Positions 1 through 11,589 of a stretch of DNA of 64,000 bases are shown piece after piece. The DNA lies in NCBI RefSeq assembly GCF_008711175.1, contig NZ_VWNF01000048.1, positions 62,001 through 126,000 on the forward strand, in the 5' to 3' direction. Source of the DNA: Nesterenkonia ebinurensis (GTDB taxonomy: Bacteria > Actinomycetota > Actinomycetes > Actinomycetales > Micrococcaceae). The notes beneath the pieces are model-generated. The model was not told the origin of the DNA. It was given only the letters and a program-made list of their open reading frames with translations, and did no database searches. Within the stretch, counting starts at the first letter, position 1. Each line of letters opens with the position of its first letter. The position numbers and the translations under genes are program-made.

Positions 1-280
1 TGTGGGGCTGGATCAGGTGGCGGTGGAGGACCTGCGCGGCGGAACTGCTCAGCAGAACGCTGAGACGGTCCGAGGCGTGCTCTCGGGCGAGCCGGGGCCG
101 GTACGTGAGGCTGTGCTGCTCAATGCTGCTGCCGGGTTGGTCGCCCTGGATGAGACAGCGTGCGACGAGGCCCTGGTCACCCGGCTGCGGAAAAAGATGG
201 AGTTGACAGCCGAGTCCATTGACTCAGGAGCCGCTGCCCAGGTGCTCCACCATTGGGTAGAGTTCAGCAACCACGGCTGA
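1..280 (+). CDS. trpD: Anthranilate phosphoribosyltransferase, C-terminal end (partial)
   Basis: The reading frame is open from the left edge and stops with TGA at 278-280, so only about the last 92 residues are present. They match the TrpD C-terminus: the segment VEDLRGGTAQQNAETVRGVL followed by GPVREAVLLNAAAGL is the conserved end of the phosphoribosyltransferase domain. The enzyme joins anthranilate to PRPP in tryptophan synthesis in the cytoplasm. The GTG at base 2 is an internal valine, not a start. The next gene, def, is convergent and 60 bases away. Confidence 0.85.
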   Translation, partial: VGLDQVAVEDLRGGTAQQNAETVRGVLSGEPGPVREAVLLNAAAGLVALDETACDEALVTRLRKKMELTAESIDSGAAAQVLHHWVEFSNHG

Positions 281-340
281 GGCGCGAGCAAAGCGGTGCG
301 CCGACTTCAAGGCCCCCAGGCCGGCGCTGTGCCGCCGGGA

Positions 341-919
341 CTAGTCCTGCCCAAACGGGTCCGGATCTACTCCGGGAAGCCATGAGTTGCCGGCTTCTTT
401 CCAGCCCTCGCGCTTGACCACTTTCTTCCACTGTTTGGCATAGCGGTCGTTGAGCCGGTTGACGTAGAGATAACCGTCCAGGTGGTCGTATTCATGCTGC
501 AGGATGCGGGCGAACCAGCCGGTGGCCGCAAAGTTCAGCGGTTGCCCTTCAGCGTCCAGGCCGATGATCTCCACATGATCGCTGCGTTTGAGTGGGAAGC
601 TGTACCCGGGTGCGGAGAGGCATCCCTCGACTTCGTTCTCAGGGTCTGGGGCTTCCTGGGAGACTCTGCCGATCAGTCGCAGCCTGGGGTTGATGATCAC
701 TCCCCGGTTCGGCGCTTCGCCTGTCTCGGGGTATTTCCAGTTGAAGATCCGCAAACCGACCCCGATCTGGGGTGCGGCCAGTCCTACACCGTGAGAGGCG
801 TCCAAGGTCTGGTCCATATCGGCGATGAGCACCTGGATCTGCTCATCGATTTTCTGAACCTCATCAGCCCTGCGGTGCAGGACTGGCTCTCCGTGGATGA
901 GAATCGGGCGTACGGCCAT
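341..919 (-). CDS. def: Peptide deformylase
   Basis: A 192-residue protein that removes the N-formyl group from nascent proteins using a bound metal. All three family motifs are intact: GVGLAAPQIG (residues 44-53), EGCLS (98-102, metal-ligand Cys100) and QHEYDH (141-146, the HExxH pair of metal ligands with catalytic Glu143). Length is usual for an actinobacterial Def. It stands alone on the minus strand: a strong hairpin at 943-978 separates it from the cytochrome oxidase genes upstream, so it probably has its own promoter in the short gap. Confidence 0.96.
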   Translation of the reverse strand: MAVRPILIHGEPVLHRRADEVQKIDEQIQVLIADMDQTLDASHGVGLAAPQIGVGLRIFNWKYPETGEAPNRGVIINPRLRLIGRVSQEAPDPENEVEGCLSAPGYSFPLKRSDHVEIIGLDAEGQPLNFAATGWFARILQHEYDHLDGYLYVNRLNDRYAKQWKKVVKREGWKEAGNSWLPGVDPDPFGQD

Positions 920-942
920 AGCGGCTTATCCTATCGGGCACA

Positions 943-978
943 GTGAAGCCCGTCGCAGATGTCTGCGACGGGCTTCAC
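943..978 (-). terminator. Rho-independent-type terminator hairpin after ctaF
   Basis: A perfect 17-bp inverted repeat (GTGAAGCCCGTCGCAGA and its complement) with a 2-base loop lies between the ctaF stop codon and the def start. The long, GC-rich stem would end the ctaC-ctaD-ctaF transcript. No clear T-run follows, which is common in high-GC actinobacteria. Confidence 0.75.
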
Positions 979-988
979 AAGCAGTGTC

Positions 989-1390
989 TCAGTGGGCGTA
1001 GGTCTTGCGGTTGCCTTCCATCACCCAACCAGTGATGAAGAACAGGGTGGGGATCAGGCCGATGAGCAGAACCCACCAGTCGATGGCGATGCCGAAGAAC
1101 AGGAAGGCCAGGGAGAAGCCCAGGCCCAGCGGCCACCAGCTCCAGGGGTAGAACTGGCCATAGTTTCCGGCCATATCTGAAATCTCACCCTCAGGGTTGT
1201 CGCCGTCGAGCACCTCATGGTGCTTATCCGTGGAGCGTAGGTACCACCAGAGCATGAAGCCCAGGCCTGCGGTGAGCAGCAGCAGCGGGAAGCCGGCAAG
1301 CTCGCCGAAGCCGGTAAGGAAACCATAGACGAAGGCGACCACCAGAACGAAGACGCCGATGCCGCCGAAGAGGACAATATTGGTGCGCAC
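989..1390 (-). CDS. ctaF: Cytochrome c oxidase subunit IV
   Basis: A 133-residue membrane protein with four hydrophobic segments, the usual form of the small actinobacterial aa3 oxidase subunit IV. It begins MRTNIVLFGGIGVFVLVVAF and contains the conserved YGQFYPWSWWPLGLG stretch near residue 80. It lies 2 bases downstream of ctaD and would be cotranscribed with ctaC and ctaD. The role is assembly and stability of the terminal oxidase in the cytoplasmic membrane. Confidence 0.93.
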   Translation of the reverse strand: MRTNIVLFGGIGVFVLVVAFVYGFLTGFGELAGFPLLLLTAGLGFMLWWYLRSTDKHHEVLDGDNPEGEISDMAGNYGQFYPWSWWPLGLGFSLAFLFFGIAIDWWVLLIGLIPTLFFITGWVMEGNRKTYAH

Positions 1391-1392
1391 GC

Positions 1393-3117
1393 TCAGATAC
1401 CTGCCTTGTCTTTCTGGTCAGCGGGGCCGAAGACCTTGCCTGCCGGGGTATGCAGGCTGTGCCGTTCGGAGAGCTCAGGATGGTGCAGATCCAGTGCCGG
1501 GCGCTCCGAGCGGATCCGCGGCAATGAGTGGAAGTTGTGCCGCGGCGGCGGGCAGCTGGTGGCCCATTCCAGGGAACCGCCGAAGCCCCAGGGGTCGTCC
1601 ACGAGGACCCTCTTGCCCTTGCGGTGGGTGATCCATACATTCCAGAAGAACGGGATGAGGCTGGCGCCCAGCAGCATGGAGAACACGGTGGAGAACTGGT
1701 TCATGGCGGTGAAGCCATCCTCGACCAGGTAGTCGGCGTAGCGCCGCGGCATGCCCATCACGCCGAGCCAGTGCTGGATCATGAAGGTGCCGTGGAAGCC
1801 GATGAACAGCATCCAGAAGCTGATCTTGCCCAGCCGCTCGTTGAGCATCTTCCCGGTCCACTTGGGCCACCAGAAGTAGAAGCCTGCGAACATCGCGAAG
1901 ACCACGGTGCCGAAGACCACGTAATGGAAGTGGGCCACCACGAAGTAGGTGTCCGAGAGGTGGAAGTCCAGCGGTGGGGAGGCAAGGATGATTCCGGTCA
2001 GACCGCCGAAGAGGAAGGTGACCAGGAAGCCCAGGCTCCACAGCATCGGTGTTTCGAAGGTGATGGAACCTCGCCACATGGTGCCGATCCAGTTGAAGAA
2101 CTTCACCCCGGTGGGCACCGCGATCAGCATGGTCATCAGAGCGAAGAACGGCAGCATCACCGCACCGGTGACGTACATGTGGTGCGCCCAGACGGTCACC
2201 GAGAGGGCGGCGATCGCAATGGTGGCGTAGACCAGGCCCTTGTAGCCGAAGATCGGTTTTCGGCTGAACACCGGCAGGATCTCGGAGATAATGCCGAAGA
2301 ACGGCAGGGCGATGATGTAGACCTCAGGGTGCCCGAAGAACCAGAACAGGTGCTGCCAGAGGATTGCACCGCCGGATTCCGGATCGAAGATGTGGCCGCC
2401 GAAGCGCCGGTCCAGGCCGAGTCCGAACAGAGCTGCTGCCAACGGCGGGAAGGCCATCAGCACCAGGATCGAGGTGATCAGGGTGTTCCAGGTGAAGATG
2501 GGCATCCGCCACATGGTCATGCCCGGAGCGCGCATACAGATGATGGTGGTGATGAAGTTGACACCGCCGGCGATGGTGCCGAAACCGGTCAGGGCCAGGC
2601 CGAAGACCCATAGGTCTCCACCGACTCCCGGTGAATAGGTGGTGTCAGACAGCGGGGCGTAGGCGAACCAGCCGAAGGATGCTGCTCCCTGCGGGGTGAG
2701 GAAACCGGCCACGGCCACCAGGGACCCGAACAGGAACAGCCAGAAGGCCAGAGCATTCAGGCGCGGGAAGGCCACATCGGGTGCGCCGATCTGCAGCGGC
2801 ATTATCACGTTGGCGAACCCTGCGAACAGCGGGGTCGCGAACATCAGCAACATCACCGTGCCGTGCATGGTGAACAGCTGGTTGTACTGCTCCTTGGTCT
2901 GCAGGAACTGCATACCCGGTTCAAACAGCTCAGCCCGGATGATCAACGCCATCACGCCGCCGAGGCAGAAGAACAGGAAGGAGGTGATCAGGTACATGTA
3001 CCCAATGGTCTTGTGATCAGTGGTGGTCAGCCAGTTGACCACAATCCTTCCCTTGGAGACCGGCACGGACCGGGAGACCTCACGGGAATCGTCGGCGGAG
3101 TACTCCATCGTCGTCAT
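1393..3117 (-). CDS. ctaD: Cytochrome c oxidase subunit I
   Basis: A 574-residue, twelve-helix catalytic subunit of the aa3-type oxidase that reduces O2 to water and pumps protons. Heme and copper ligands are visible: His85 (TMHGT) for heme a, the CuB motif GHPEVY with His263 and Tyr267, His312/His313 (AHHMY), and His396/His398 (HFHY) for heme a3 and heme a. The order ctaC-ctaD-ctaF with gaps of 2 bases each indicates one transcript. The last ~35 residues are divergent, as usual for the cytoplasmic tail. Confidence 0.97.
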   Translation of the reverse strand: MTTMEYSADDSREVSRSVPVSKGRIVVNWLTTTDHKTIGYMYLITSFLFFCLGGVMALIIRAELFEPGMQFLQTKEQYNQLFTMHGTVMLLMFATPLFAGFANVIMPLQIGAPDVAFPRLNALAFWLFLFGSLVAVAGFLTPQGAASFGWFAYAPLSDTTYSPGVGGDLWVFGLALTGFGTIAGGVNFITTIICMRAPGMTMWRMPIFTWNTLITSILVLMAFPPLAAALFGLGLDRRFGGHIFDPESGGAILWQHLFWFFGHPEVYIIALPFFGIISEILPVFSRKPIFGYKGLVYATIAIAALSVTVWAHHMYVTGAVMLPFFALMTMLIAVPTGVKFFNWIGTMWRGSITFETPMLWSLGFLVTFLFGGLTGIILASPPLDFHLSDTYFVVAHFHYVVFGTVVFAMFAGFYFWWPKWTGKMLNERLGKISFWMLFIGFHGTFMIQHWLGVMGMPRRYADYLVEDGFTAMNQFSTVFSMLLGASLIPFFWNVWITHRKGKRVLVDDPWGFGGSLEWATSCPPPRHNFHSLPRIRSERPALDLHHPELSERHSLHTPAGKVFGPADQKDKAGI

Positions 3118-3119
3118 CG

Positions 3120-4055
3120 TCAGTTATTCCCTCCGGGAAAGTCCTCAGCCTCATGCAGGTCTTCGGAGTCGTGCAGATTGGGGTTGCGGTTGTACTCATC
3201 ACCCAGGTGGCCCTCATCCAGGGTCTCGAGGTAGTCGATGAACTCGTCCTCCTCGACAACAGCCACGTTGAAGAGCATCTCGGAGTGGTACTCGCCGCAG
3301 AGCTCGGCGCATTTGCCGTCGAAGACCCCGGTCTCCTGCGGATTCAGGTAGATATAGGTGGTACGGCCAGGAACCATATCGCGCTTCTGCAGGAAGGCGG
3401 GCACCCAGAAGGAGTGGATGACGTCGCGGGACTTCAGCGCGAAGGTGACGTCGTGGTCCACCGGCAGGTAGATGGTCGGCAGGGTCTCCCGAACGCCCTC
3501 CTCACCAGTCAGGTGCGCCTGGACTCCGGTGTCATGGACCTCGTACTCGGTACCGTCTGCCGCAGTGTAGGTGTAGTTCCAGTCCCAGGCCCACTGCTTC
3601 CCGTAGACCTCGATGGTCATATCCGGGTTTTCATAGGGCTCGTCAACTGAGCGCTGAACCTGATCGGTGTAGAAGAAGAACACTGCCACCATGACCAGCG
3701 GGACAATGGTGTACATGATCTCCAGCGGCACGTTATAGGCCAGCTGGCGAGGGTAGCCGGTCTCGCCCTTGCGGCGGCGGTAGGCCACCATGCACCAGAG
3801 CATCAGGCCCCAGGTCACCACACCCACGACCAGGGCCGCGATCCAGGAGTTGACCCAGAGGCTGGTCAGCTCCGCGGTGTTGGAGGTGATGTTCTCATGC
3901 TCGCCGGGCAGCCAGCCGCGGCGTGCGGGGTGATCCTCTGCGCAGGCGGTGAGCACCAGCAGTGCTGCACCGACCAGGGCCAGCGACTTGGCCGTTCGGC
4001 CGAAGCTGCCGGTCTGCTTCTGCGATGAACTCACAGACGGCCCTTCCTCTTTCAC
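3120..4055 (-). CDS. ctaC: Cytochrome c oxidase subunit II (lipoprotein)
   Basis: A 311-residue subunit that accepts electrons at the CuA centre. A signal peptide ends in a lipobox (LTAC, Cys38). Two transmembrane segments follow (about 70-90 and 113-130), then the periplasm-facing cupredoxin domain. CuA ligands are His214 (VIHSFW) and the [12 protein letters not shown] motif (Cys249, Cys253, His257, Met260). It is first in the ctaC-ctaD-ctaF operon. A GTG at 4034 is an alternative start that would shorten the N-terminus by seven residues. Confidence 0.96.
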   Translation of the reverse strand: MKEEGPSVSSSQKQTGSFGRTAKSLALVGAALLVLTACAEDHPARRGWLPGEHENITSNTAELTSLWVNSWIAALVVGVVTWGLMLWCMVAYRRRKGETGYPRQLAYNVPLEIMYTIVPLVMVAVFFFYTDQVQRSVDEPYENPDMTIEVYGKQWAWDWNYTYTAADGTEYEVHDTGVQAHLTGEEGVRETLPTIYLPVDHDVTFALKSRDVIHSFWVPAFLQKRDMVPGRTTYIYLNPQETGVFDGKCAELCGEYHSEMLFNVAVVEEDEFIDYLETLDEGHLGDEYNRNPNLHDSEDLHEAEDFPGGNN

Positions 4056-4146
4056 TTGTGTGCGAGTGACTCGCGCACCATCACTTGGGTCTGGACACAG
4101 GCCTCACCGGCCGATGTCAGCGACATCTTTACGCTGAGCACAAGAC

Positions 4147-4161
4147 TACTACGAGTTGTAG
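4147..4161. promoter_or_regulatory. CTAC/GTAG inverted repeat, possible ctaC operator
   Basis: The sequence TACTACGAGTTGTAG carries opposed CTAC and GTAG arms about 90 bases upstream of the ctaC start. Such arms resemble operators of BlaI/CopY-type winged-helix repressors, some of which control respiratory genes in actinobacteria. The resemblance is by eye only and no such repressor gene lies in the window. Confidence 0.35.
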
Positions 4162-4210
4162 AGCACATGGGGGACCGCGACACCGCCGCAGACCACCCGG
4201 ATACGCAGAA

Positions 4211-4237
4211 ACCCGCGTCCCTCTGCGGAACGCGGGT
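4211..4237 (-). terminator. Hairpin, probable erpA terminator
   Basis: ACCCGCGT and ACGCGGGT form an 8-bp GC-rich stem with an 11-base loop. On the minus strand a short TTT follows the stem, fitting a terminator for erpA upstream of the ctaC promoter. Confidence 0.5.
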
Positions 4238-4246
4238 CTCAATATG

Positions 4247-4270
4247 ACTTCTACATTACGTAGTAGAAGT
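4247..4270. promoter_or_regulatory. Perfect 8-8-8 inverted repeat upstream of ctaC
   Basis: ACTTCTAC and GTAGAAGT are exact inverted arms separated by ATTACGTA. Inside lies a second CTAC...GTAG pair, so it may be a second binding site for the factor proposed for 4147-4161. It is AT-rich relative to its surroundings, as operators and promoters here tend to be. Confidence 0.4.
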
Positions 4271-4271
4271 T

Positions 4272-4299
4272 AGTGGAAGCTGTCACCACAGGCGCAGGA
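4272..4299 (-). repeat. Second copy of the erpA 3' end (28 bp)
   Basis: These 28 bases are identical to 4385-4412, which encode the last residues SCACGDSFH of ErpA, including both C-terminal cluster-binding cysteines. Here the copy ends in TAA instead of TGA and is preceded by unrelated sequence. It is therefore a duplicated gene tail left by an insertion, a recombination event or a decayed second gene. Confidence 0.8.
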
Positions 4300-4382
4300 A
4301 CCCGTTCGGCCGCTGCCCACGCCACGTATTGCGCGCCGCGGGTCCCCTGCGGCCTCTCTTACACGGTGGCTGTCAAGAATGC

Positions 4383-4778
4383 TCAGTGGAAGCTGTCACC
4401 ACAGGCGCAGGAGCCACCAGCATTGGGGTTGTCGATGGTGAAGCCCTGCTTGGAGATGGAGTCCTCAAAGTCGATCTTGGCCCCTTCAAGGTAGGGGACG
4501 CTCATCTTGTCCACCACGACCTCCACTCCGTCGAACTCGCGCAGTGCATCTCCGTCGAGGATCCGCTCGTCGAAGTACAGCTGATAGATCAGCCCGCTGC
4601 AGCCGCCTGGCTGGACAGCTACCCGCAGCCGCAGGTCGGTGCGTCCCTCCTGCTCCAGCAGAGAGGTGACCTTCTGGGCCGCGTCCGCCGAAAGCTCCAC
4701 CTGGTGGGTCTTGAAGCCTTCGACCCCGCTTCCGCGGATCTCAGTGGTCTCAGCAGTTTCCTCAGTAGCAGTGCTCAT
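4383..4778 (-). CDS. erpA: Iron-sulfur cluster insertion protein, HesB/ErpA family
   Basis: A 131-residue A-type carrier that accepts Fe-S clusters and hands them to target enzymes. The three conserved cysteines are present: Cys60 in GGCSGL and Cys124/Cys126 in the terminal SCACGDSF. The first ~20 residues are a non-conserved acidic extension typical of actinobacterial homologues. It is divergent from the DUF3043 gene and stands alone upstream of the ctaC promoter region. Confidence 0.94.
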   Translation of the reverse strand: MSTATEETAETTEIRGSGVEGFKTHQVELSADAAQKVTSLLEQEGRTDLRLRVAVQPGGCSGLIYQLYFDERILDGDALREFDGVEVVVDKMSVPYLEGAKIDFEDSISKQGFTIDNPNAGGSCACGDSFH

Positions 4779-4893
4779 GGTCTCCCCTTATATGGTCGGC
4801 GACACAATGCTCGGTATGCACACTACCAACACTGGCCAGGCAGCGCTCATTCCCGTGTGACGCACTGCACCGGATGACCAGTACACTGGTTCG

Positions 4894-5517
4894 GTGCTTG
4901 GTTTCAAGAAGAAGAGTCAGAACGAGACCGCTGAGGCGGCTACCACCCCTGCCCGCGAGGTCGCTGAGCCCGAAGCGGACCGGCCCAAGAAGAACCTCCC
5001 TGCCAAGAAGGGGGTGCCGACTCCGCGGCGTAAGGACCAGGAGGCCGCTCGTCGCCGCCCGCTGGTGCACAACGACCGCAAAGCAGCCCGCCAGGCGCAG
5101 AAGAAGGCCGTCGCTGAGCAGCGGGCCAAGATGCGTCAGGCCATGGAGACCGGCGAGGAGAAGTACCTGCCCGTCCGCGACCGTGGTCCGCAGAAGCGCT
5201 GGGTGCGTGACTATGTAGATGCCCGCTACGGAGTCGGCGAATGGCTTCTGGTCCTCATGCTGGTCTTCCTCTTCGCTTCCTTTATGCTCACCATGGAGAC
5301 CCGCGCCATGGTCACCTATCTGATGTTCATGCTCATGCTGGCTGTCTTTGTGGAGCTCTTCTGGGTGGGCCGCAAGGTTCGCAAGGGCCTGGGTGCCAAG
5401 TTCGGACCGGAGAACCTGGAGAAGGGCGTACGGTTCTACGGAGCGATGCGAGCCCTGCAGATGCGCCGGCTGCGCCTGCCCAAGCCCATGGTCAAGCGCG
5501 GCGAGTTCCCGAGTTAG
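4894..5517 (+). CDS. DUF3043 family membrane protein
   Basis: A 207-residue actinobacterial protein of unknown function starting with GTG. The first ~110 residues are very rich in Lys, Arg, Ala and Glu and likely disordered. The motif RDYVDARYGVGEWLL then leads into two transmembrane helices (about 110-130 and 133-155), and the C-terminus is basic. The layout and the erpA neighbour match the conserved family. It converges with pyrD, with 33 bases between them that contain a short GC hairpin. Confidence 0.88.
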   Translation: MLGFKKKSQNETAEAATTPAREVAEPEADRPKKNLPAKKGVPTPRRKDQEAARRRPLVHNDRKAARQAQKKAVAEQRAKMRQAMETGEEKYLPVRDRGPQKRWVRDYVDARYGVGEWLLVLMLVFLFASFMLTMETRAMVTYLMFMLMLAVFVELFWVGRKVRKGLGAKFGPENLEKGVRFYGAMRALQMRRLRLPKPMVKRGEFPS

Positions 5518-5550
5518 TCCCGATCGCGCTATCGCGACCATCACAACACC

Positions 5551-6651
5551 TTAGAGCCGGCTGCTCGCTGTGGCTTGCAGCCGCACGATGCCTCGGTTGA
5601 TGCGGCGGGCCCAGAAGGGGCCCTGGTAGATGAACGCGGTGTAGCCCTGCACCAGGTCCGCGCCCAGTTCGAGCCGCTCCGCAACGTCTTCAGCACTCAC
5701 CACACCTCCTACGGAGATGATGACGACGCCCGCCGACAGTTTTCCACGCAGCCTCACCAGCACCTGCTTGGAACGTTCCGCCAGCACCGGGCCGCTGAGC
5801 CCTCCCGCTCCGGCTGCCTCCACCTCAGCAGCTGAGGTCTGTAGCCCCTCCCGGGTAGTGGTGGTGTTGGTGGCAATGATCCCGTCCAGCCCAAGTTCGG
5901 TGACCAGATCAGCCACGGCGTCGATGTCCTCATCAGCTAAGTCCGGGGCGATCTTCACCAGCAGGGGCACATGGCGACCCGCAGCGGCGTCGGCCTCCTC
6001 CTTGACTGCACGCAGCAGCGGTCGCAGCGAGTCGATCTCCTGCAGTTGTCGCAGCCCGGGAGTATTCGGGCTGGAGACGTTGACCACCAGGTAGTCGGCC
6101 AGCGGGGCAAGGGTGCGGGTGGAGGTCAGGTAGTCCTCCACAGCGCCTTCCAGAGGCACCACCTTGGTCTTGCCGATGTTGACTCCGATCACCGGTGTAT
6201 GACGGCCGGCAGCACGCAGACGTTCGAGACGGCCTCGGGTCTGCTCCAGGCGCTGCCGCACCGCTGCAGCGCCGTCATTGTTGAACCCCATCCGGTTGAT
6301 CAGGGCCCGGTCGGTCACCAACCGGAAGAGCCGGGGGCTGTCGTCATTGCCTGACTGTGCCTGGGCAGTCACCGTGCCGATCTCGATATGGCCGAAGCCC
6401 AGGCAGCTCAGCGGCAGCACCGCGGAGGCACCTTTGTCGAAGCCTGCGGCCAGGCCGAAGGGTGAGGGGAAACGCTGGCCCAGCACCTCTACCGCCAGCT
6501 GATCTCCCGGCCGGGTCAGCACCTCCAGCACTCGTCCCACACCGACCCGGCAGGCGACGCGCAGCCCGGAGACCACCAGGTGATGGGCCTGCTCCGGGTC
6601 AATCCGGGAGAACACGGCACGGAAAGCCAGACTGTAGAGCGGAGCAGACAT
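5551..6651 (-). CDS. pyrD: Dihydroorotate dehydrogenase (quinone), class 2
   Basis: A 366-residue flavoprotein oxidising dihydroorotate to orotate in pyrimidine synthesis and passing electrons to membrane quinone. The N-terminal helical extension (about residues 1-45) used for membrane association marks class 2. FMN and substrate motifs are visible: FGLAAGFDKG, NRMGFNNDGA, GVNIGKTK, NVSSPNTPGLR (with the catalytic serine of class 2 enzymes) and IISVGGV. It is transcribed divergently from the alpha/beta hydrolase, with a 45-base gap. Confidence 0.96.
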   Translation of the reverse strand: MSAPLYSLAFRAVFSRIDPEQAHHLVVSGLRVACRVGVGRVLEVLTRPGDQLAVEVLGQRFPSPFGLAAGFDKGASAVLPLSCLGFGHIEIGTVTAQAQSGNDDSPRLFRLVTDRALINRMGFNNDGAAAVRQRLEQTRGRLERLRAAGRHTPVIGVNIGKTKVVPLEGAVEDYLTSTRTLAPLADYLVVNVSSPNTPGLRQLQEIDSLRPLLRAVKEEADAAAGRHVPLLVKIAPDLADEDIDAVADLVTELGLDGIIATNTTTTREGLQTSAAEVEAAGAGGLSGPVLAERSKQVLVRLRGKLSAGVVIISVGGVVSAEDVAERLELGADLVQGYTAFIYQGPFWARRINRGIVRLQATASSRL

Positions 6652-6696
6652 GATCCTGATCCTATCGCCGAAGCAGCTGCTCCGTAGACTGGGACT

Positions 6697-7731
6697 ATGG
6701 ATGTGCTGACGGATCTCACCACAGACCTGCTTCAGGACTCAGCACCGGGCGAATTGGTGCCCGACTATCTGCCGGGCTGCTCCCGGATGACTCTGCCATT
6801 GGGCGAGGACTTCGAAGGACCGCTCTGCGCCACCCTGGTGCGCTTTGAACAAGAGCCAGCGCAGCCGCAGCTGGCCCCGGTGCTGCAGATTCACGGCTGG
6901 AGCGATTACTTCTACAATCTGGTTCTCGCCCGGGCCTGGGCGCAGCGCGGCCACCGGTTCTACGCCCTGGACCTGCGCAAGTACGGGCGCAGCCTGCGAC
7001 CCCACCAGACCCCAGGCCATATTGAGGATCTGGCCGAGTACGACGTCGAGATCAATGCCGCCTGTGCCCAGATAGCTCAGGAGAATCCCGACTCCCCTCC
7101 CCCGGTGGTGGCCGGCCACTCCACCGGAGGACTGGTGGCCGCCCTGTGGGCTGAACGGCACCAGGAGAAGACTTCCGGCCTGGTGCTCAACTCCCCCTGG
7201 CTGGAGCTGCCGGGCCACTCTCCCGCACGTGCAGCCGCTGAGGGGATCGTCACCCCGCTGACCCGGGTCAATCCCACTGCCACTCTGAAGCTGCCGCGGC
7301 TGGAGAACTACTGGGAGTCGCTGTCCTCGGAGGCTCACGGGGAGTGGGCGCTGCATCCGCTGTGGCGGCCCCGGAAGTCCTTCCCCATGACCATAGGCTG
7401 GCTCAAAGCGGTCTTCGCCGGGCACCGGCAGGTGCGGCAGGGTCTGGACATGGATCTGCCGGTACTGGTGCTGCTTTCAGCCAAGACGGTCTACCGGGCG
7501 CAGTGGACCCCGGAGTACCAGGAGAATGACGGAGTGCTGGATGTGGAGCTGCTGGCCCGGCGGGCCCCCAAGCTCAGCCGCAGCGTGACCATTGCGCGGA
7601 TCCCCAAGGGGATGCATGACGTCTTCGCCTCTGCCGAACCGGTGCGGAAGGTCGCGTTCGAACAGACCGACCGCTGGTTGCGCGGGTATGTGGATTTCAC
7701 GGTCAGCCCGAAGAGCGCCCTTGAGGAGTGA
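6697..7731 (+). CDS. Alpha/beta hydrolase (lysophospholipase-like)
   Basis: A 344-residue cytoplasmic hydrolase. The nucleophile elbow AGHSTGGL puts the catalytic serine at residue 142; HGWSDYFYN (from residue 66) gives the oxyanion-hole region; and a GMHDVF near residue 305 supplies the likely catalytic histidine. The fold and lid region resemble serine aminopeptidase S33/monoglyceride lipase-like proteins, but the substrate cannot be read from the sequence. It stands alone between pyrD (divergent) and uppS (convergent). Confidence 0.85.
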   Translation: MDVLTDLTTDLLQDSAPGELVPDYLPGCSRMTLPLGEDFEGPLCATLVRFEQEPAQPQLAPVLQIHGWSDYFYNLVLARAWAQRGHRFYALDLRKYGRSLRPHQTPGHIEDLAEYDVEINAACAQIAQENPDSPPPVVAGHSTGGLVAALWAERHQEKTSGLVLNSPWLELPGHSPARAAAEGIVTPLTRVNPTATLKLPRLENYWESLSSEAHGEWALHPLWRPRKSFPMTIGWLKAVFAGHRQVRQGLDMDLPVLVLLSAKTVYRAQWTPEYQENDGVLDVELLARRAPKLSRSVTIARIPKGMHDVFASAEPVRKVAFEQTDRWLRGYVDFTVSPKSALEE

Positions 7732-7804
7732 AGGCCACCGCCGGCGCTGAGGCGGCCCCCCGGGGTTGTGAACCCTGCAACGCGCAGCGGTTGTGCCGAC
7801 CACC

Positions 7805-8635
7805 TCAGGGAGCGAGAGGGGTTTCTCCTCCGTCGGGGCTGATTCTGTCCACCGCGGCGCCGTAACGGCGGTCCCGCCGGGCGTAGATCTCGATGGCCTC
7901 CCACAGGGTGGTGCGGTCCACATCGGGCCAGAGCGTGTCCAGGAAGACAAACTCGGCGTAGGCAGACTGCCAGAGCAGGAAGTTGCTGATCCGCTGCTCC
8001 CCGGAGCTGCGCAGGAACAGATCCACATCCGGCACATCGGGCTGCTGAAGATGAGCGGCGATGGTGGACTCGCGGATGCGCTTGGGATCGAGCTTGCCTG
8101 CTGCGGCTTTCTCCGCAATGCTTCGGACAGCATCGGTGATCTCAGCCCGTCCTCCGTAGTTGACGCACATGGTCAGTGTGGTCCGGGTGTTGTGCTTGGT
8201 CAGCTCCTCGGCGGCCTGCAGCTCTCTGATCACTGAGCGCCACAGTTTTGGCCTCCGGCCGTTCCAGCGGATGCGCACACCCCAGGAGTTGAGCACATCG
8301 CGCTGTCGGCGCAGCACATTTCGGGAGTAGCTCATGATGAACCGGACCTCATCCGGGGAGCGCTTCCAGTTCTCGGTGGAGAATCCATAGACCGAAACAT
8401 GCTCGACGCCGGCTTCGATGGCCCCTGCCATCACTTCCATCAGGCTGTGCTCGCCAGCCCGGTGACCCTCGGTGCGCGGCAGTCCGCGCTGGTTGGCCCA
8501 GCGACCGTTGCCGTCCATCACCACTGCCACATGCTTGGGGATCAGCTCAGCGGGCAGCTCCGGCGGGGTGGCACCCTCCGGGTGCGGCCAGGGGTCCTGA
8601 TAGGCGGCGTCGTCGTTCTCTGCGGCACGGGTCAC
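7805..8635 (-). CDS. uppS: Isoprenyl transferase (undecaprenyl/decaprenyl diphosphate synthase)
   Basis: A 276-residue cis-prenyltransferase making the polyprenyl diphosphate carrier for cell-wall synthesis. The signature [13 protein letters not shown] carries the catalytic Asp41, and the C-terminal substrate-binding region [18 protein letters not shown] is intact. It overlaps recO by 4 bases (ATGA), the standard actinobacterial recO-uppS pair, and would be translated by coupling. Confidence 0.96.
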   Translation of the reverse strand: MTRAAENDDAAYQDPWPHPEGATPPELPAELIPKHVAVVMDGNGRWANQRGLPRTEGHRAGEHSLMEVMAGAIEAGVEHVSVYGFSTENWKRSPDEVRFIMSYSRNVLRRQRDVLNSWGVRIRWNGRRPKLWRSVIRELQAAEELTKHNTRTTLTMCVNYGGRAEITDAVRSIAEKAAAGKLDPKRIRESTIAAHLQQPDVPDVDLFLRSSGEQRISNFLLWQSAYAEFVFLDTLWPDVDRTTLWEAIEIYARRDRRYGAAVDRISPDGGETPLAP

Positions 8636-9471
8636 CTGCTCATTGTGCCAGTCACCGCCCGAGTGGTCGTACTATGACCATCGGCTGCCCTGTGCTGCTG
8701 GCCCTTCCGCTGGTCGTCTTCGTGGTGGGCGTAGGCGCGCAGCGAGGTGAGCCGGCGCTCCAGGTGGTGCTGGGCGTAGTCGGTGATCACCGCCACCGCC
8801 TCATGGCGGATGTCGGCGGCGGCCCCGTCGGTGGCCTCCCAGTTCCCGTGCTGCAGGGCGTGCAGGAACTCAGGGGTTCCGGCTGGCAGGCTCCGGCTGC
8901 CCGGCGGCCGGCAGGCGGCACAGACCGGGCCGCCTGCCGCAGTGTGGAAGCCCGGGTGCGGCCCCGGTTCCCCGCAGCTGACGCATGCCGACCAGGTCAC
9001 CGCCCAGCCGGCGGAGCTCAGCGCCCGCAGCAGGTAGGAGCCCAGCACCAGGTCGGGGGCGTGGACCCCGCGGGCCAGGGCTGAGTAGGCTCCGTGCAGC
9101 AGATCGAACTGCGAACGGTCGGCGGTGTCCGCGGCATCGGTGAGCCGCTCGGCCGCCTCGGCCATCGCCGAGGCCACCGTGTACTTCTCATAGTCGGAGG
9201 CGATCATAGTGCCGTAGGCAGACCGGCCCTGGGCCTGGGTGATGATGTCCAGGCTGCGCCCGTGCACCAGCTGCAGGTCGGCCACCATGAAGGGCTCCAG
9301 GGTGGCGCCGAACTTTGAGCTGGTCCGGCGCACCCCCTTGGCCACGCCGCGCACCAGCCCGTGGAAAGCGGTGAGCACGGTGATGATCCGGTCGGCCTCG
9401 CCCAGCTTCTGGGTGCGCAGCACGACCCCGATGTCCCGGTAGCTGCGCGAGGCGAAGGTGGATCCAGCCAT
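8632..9471 (-). CDS. recO: DNA repair protein RecO
   Basis: A 279-residue recombination mediator that helps load RecA in the RecFOR pathway and anneals single strands. The N-terminal OB domain begins after a short leader ([19 protein letters not shown]). A four-cysteine zinc finger (CVSCG ... CAAC) lies near residues 160-185. The C-terminus is a basic, His-rich tail that overlaps uppS. leuA lies 26 bases downstream of its start on the same strand. Confidence 0.94.
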   Translation of the reverse strand: MAGSTFASRSYRDIGVVLRTQKLGEADRIITVLTAFHGLVRGVAKGVRRTSSKFGATLEPFMVADLQLVHGRSLDIITQAQGRSAYGTMIASDYEKYTVASAMAEAAERLTDAADTADRSQFDLLHGAYSALARGVHAPDLVLGSYLLRALSSAGWAVTWSACVSCGEPGPHPGFHTAAGGPVCAACRPPGSRSLPAGTPEFLHALQHGNWEATDGAAADIRHEAVAVITDYAQHHLERRLTSLRAYAHHEDDQRKGQQHRAADGHSTTTRAVTGTMSR

Positions 9472-9497
9472 AGGCCTAAGGCTACTGCTGACCGGGG

Positions 9498-11442
<1,945 letters not shown>

Positions 11443-11589
11443 GAACCTAACACAGATCACGACGACGCCGGGACCTGTGCAGCGAAGCTTCCTATGAGCG
11501 GAGTGCTCGCGCTCCGCGACTTCAGGCGTGAAGTCCGGCGCAAGCCGGACGAGAGGCGAGCGCGACATGTGCGCGCCGCCGGAACTAAC

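Larger units (their letters stand above)
4056..4382. other. Intergenic region upstream of ctaC
   Basis: A gene-free stretch of 327 bases between ctaC and erpA, both minus strand. It contains two CTAC/GTAG inverted repeats, a GC-rich hairpin that may end erpA transcription, and a second copy of the last codons of erpA; each is listed separately. No further coding sequence is seen. Confidence 0.6.
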
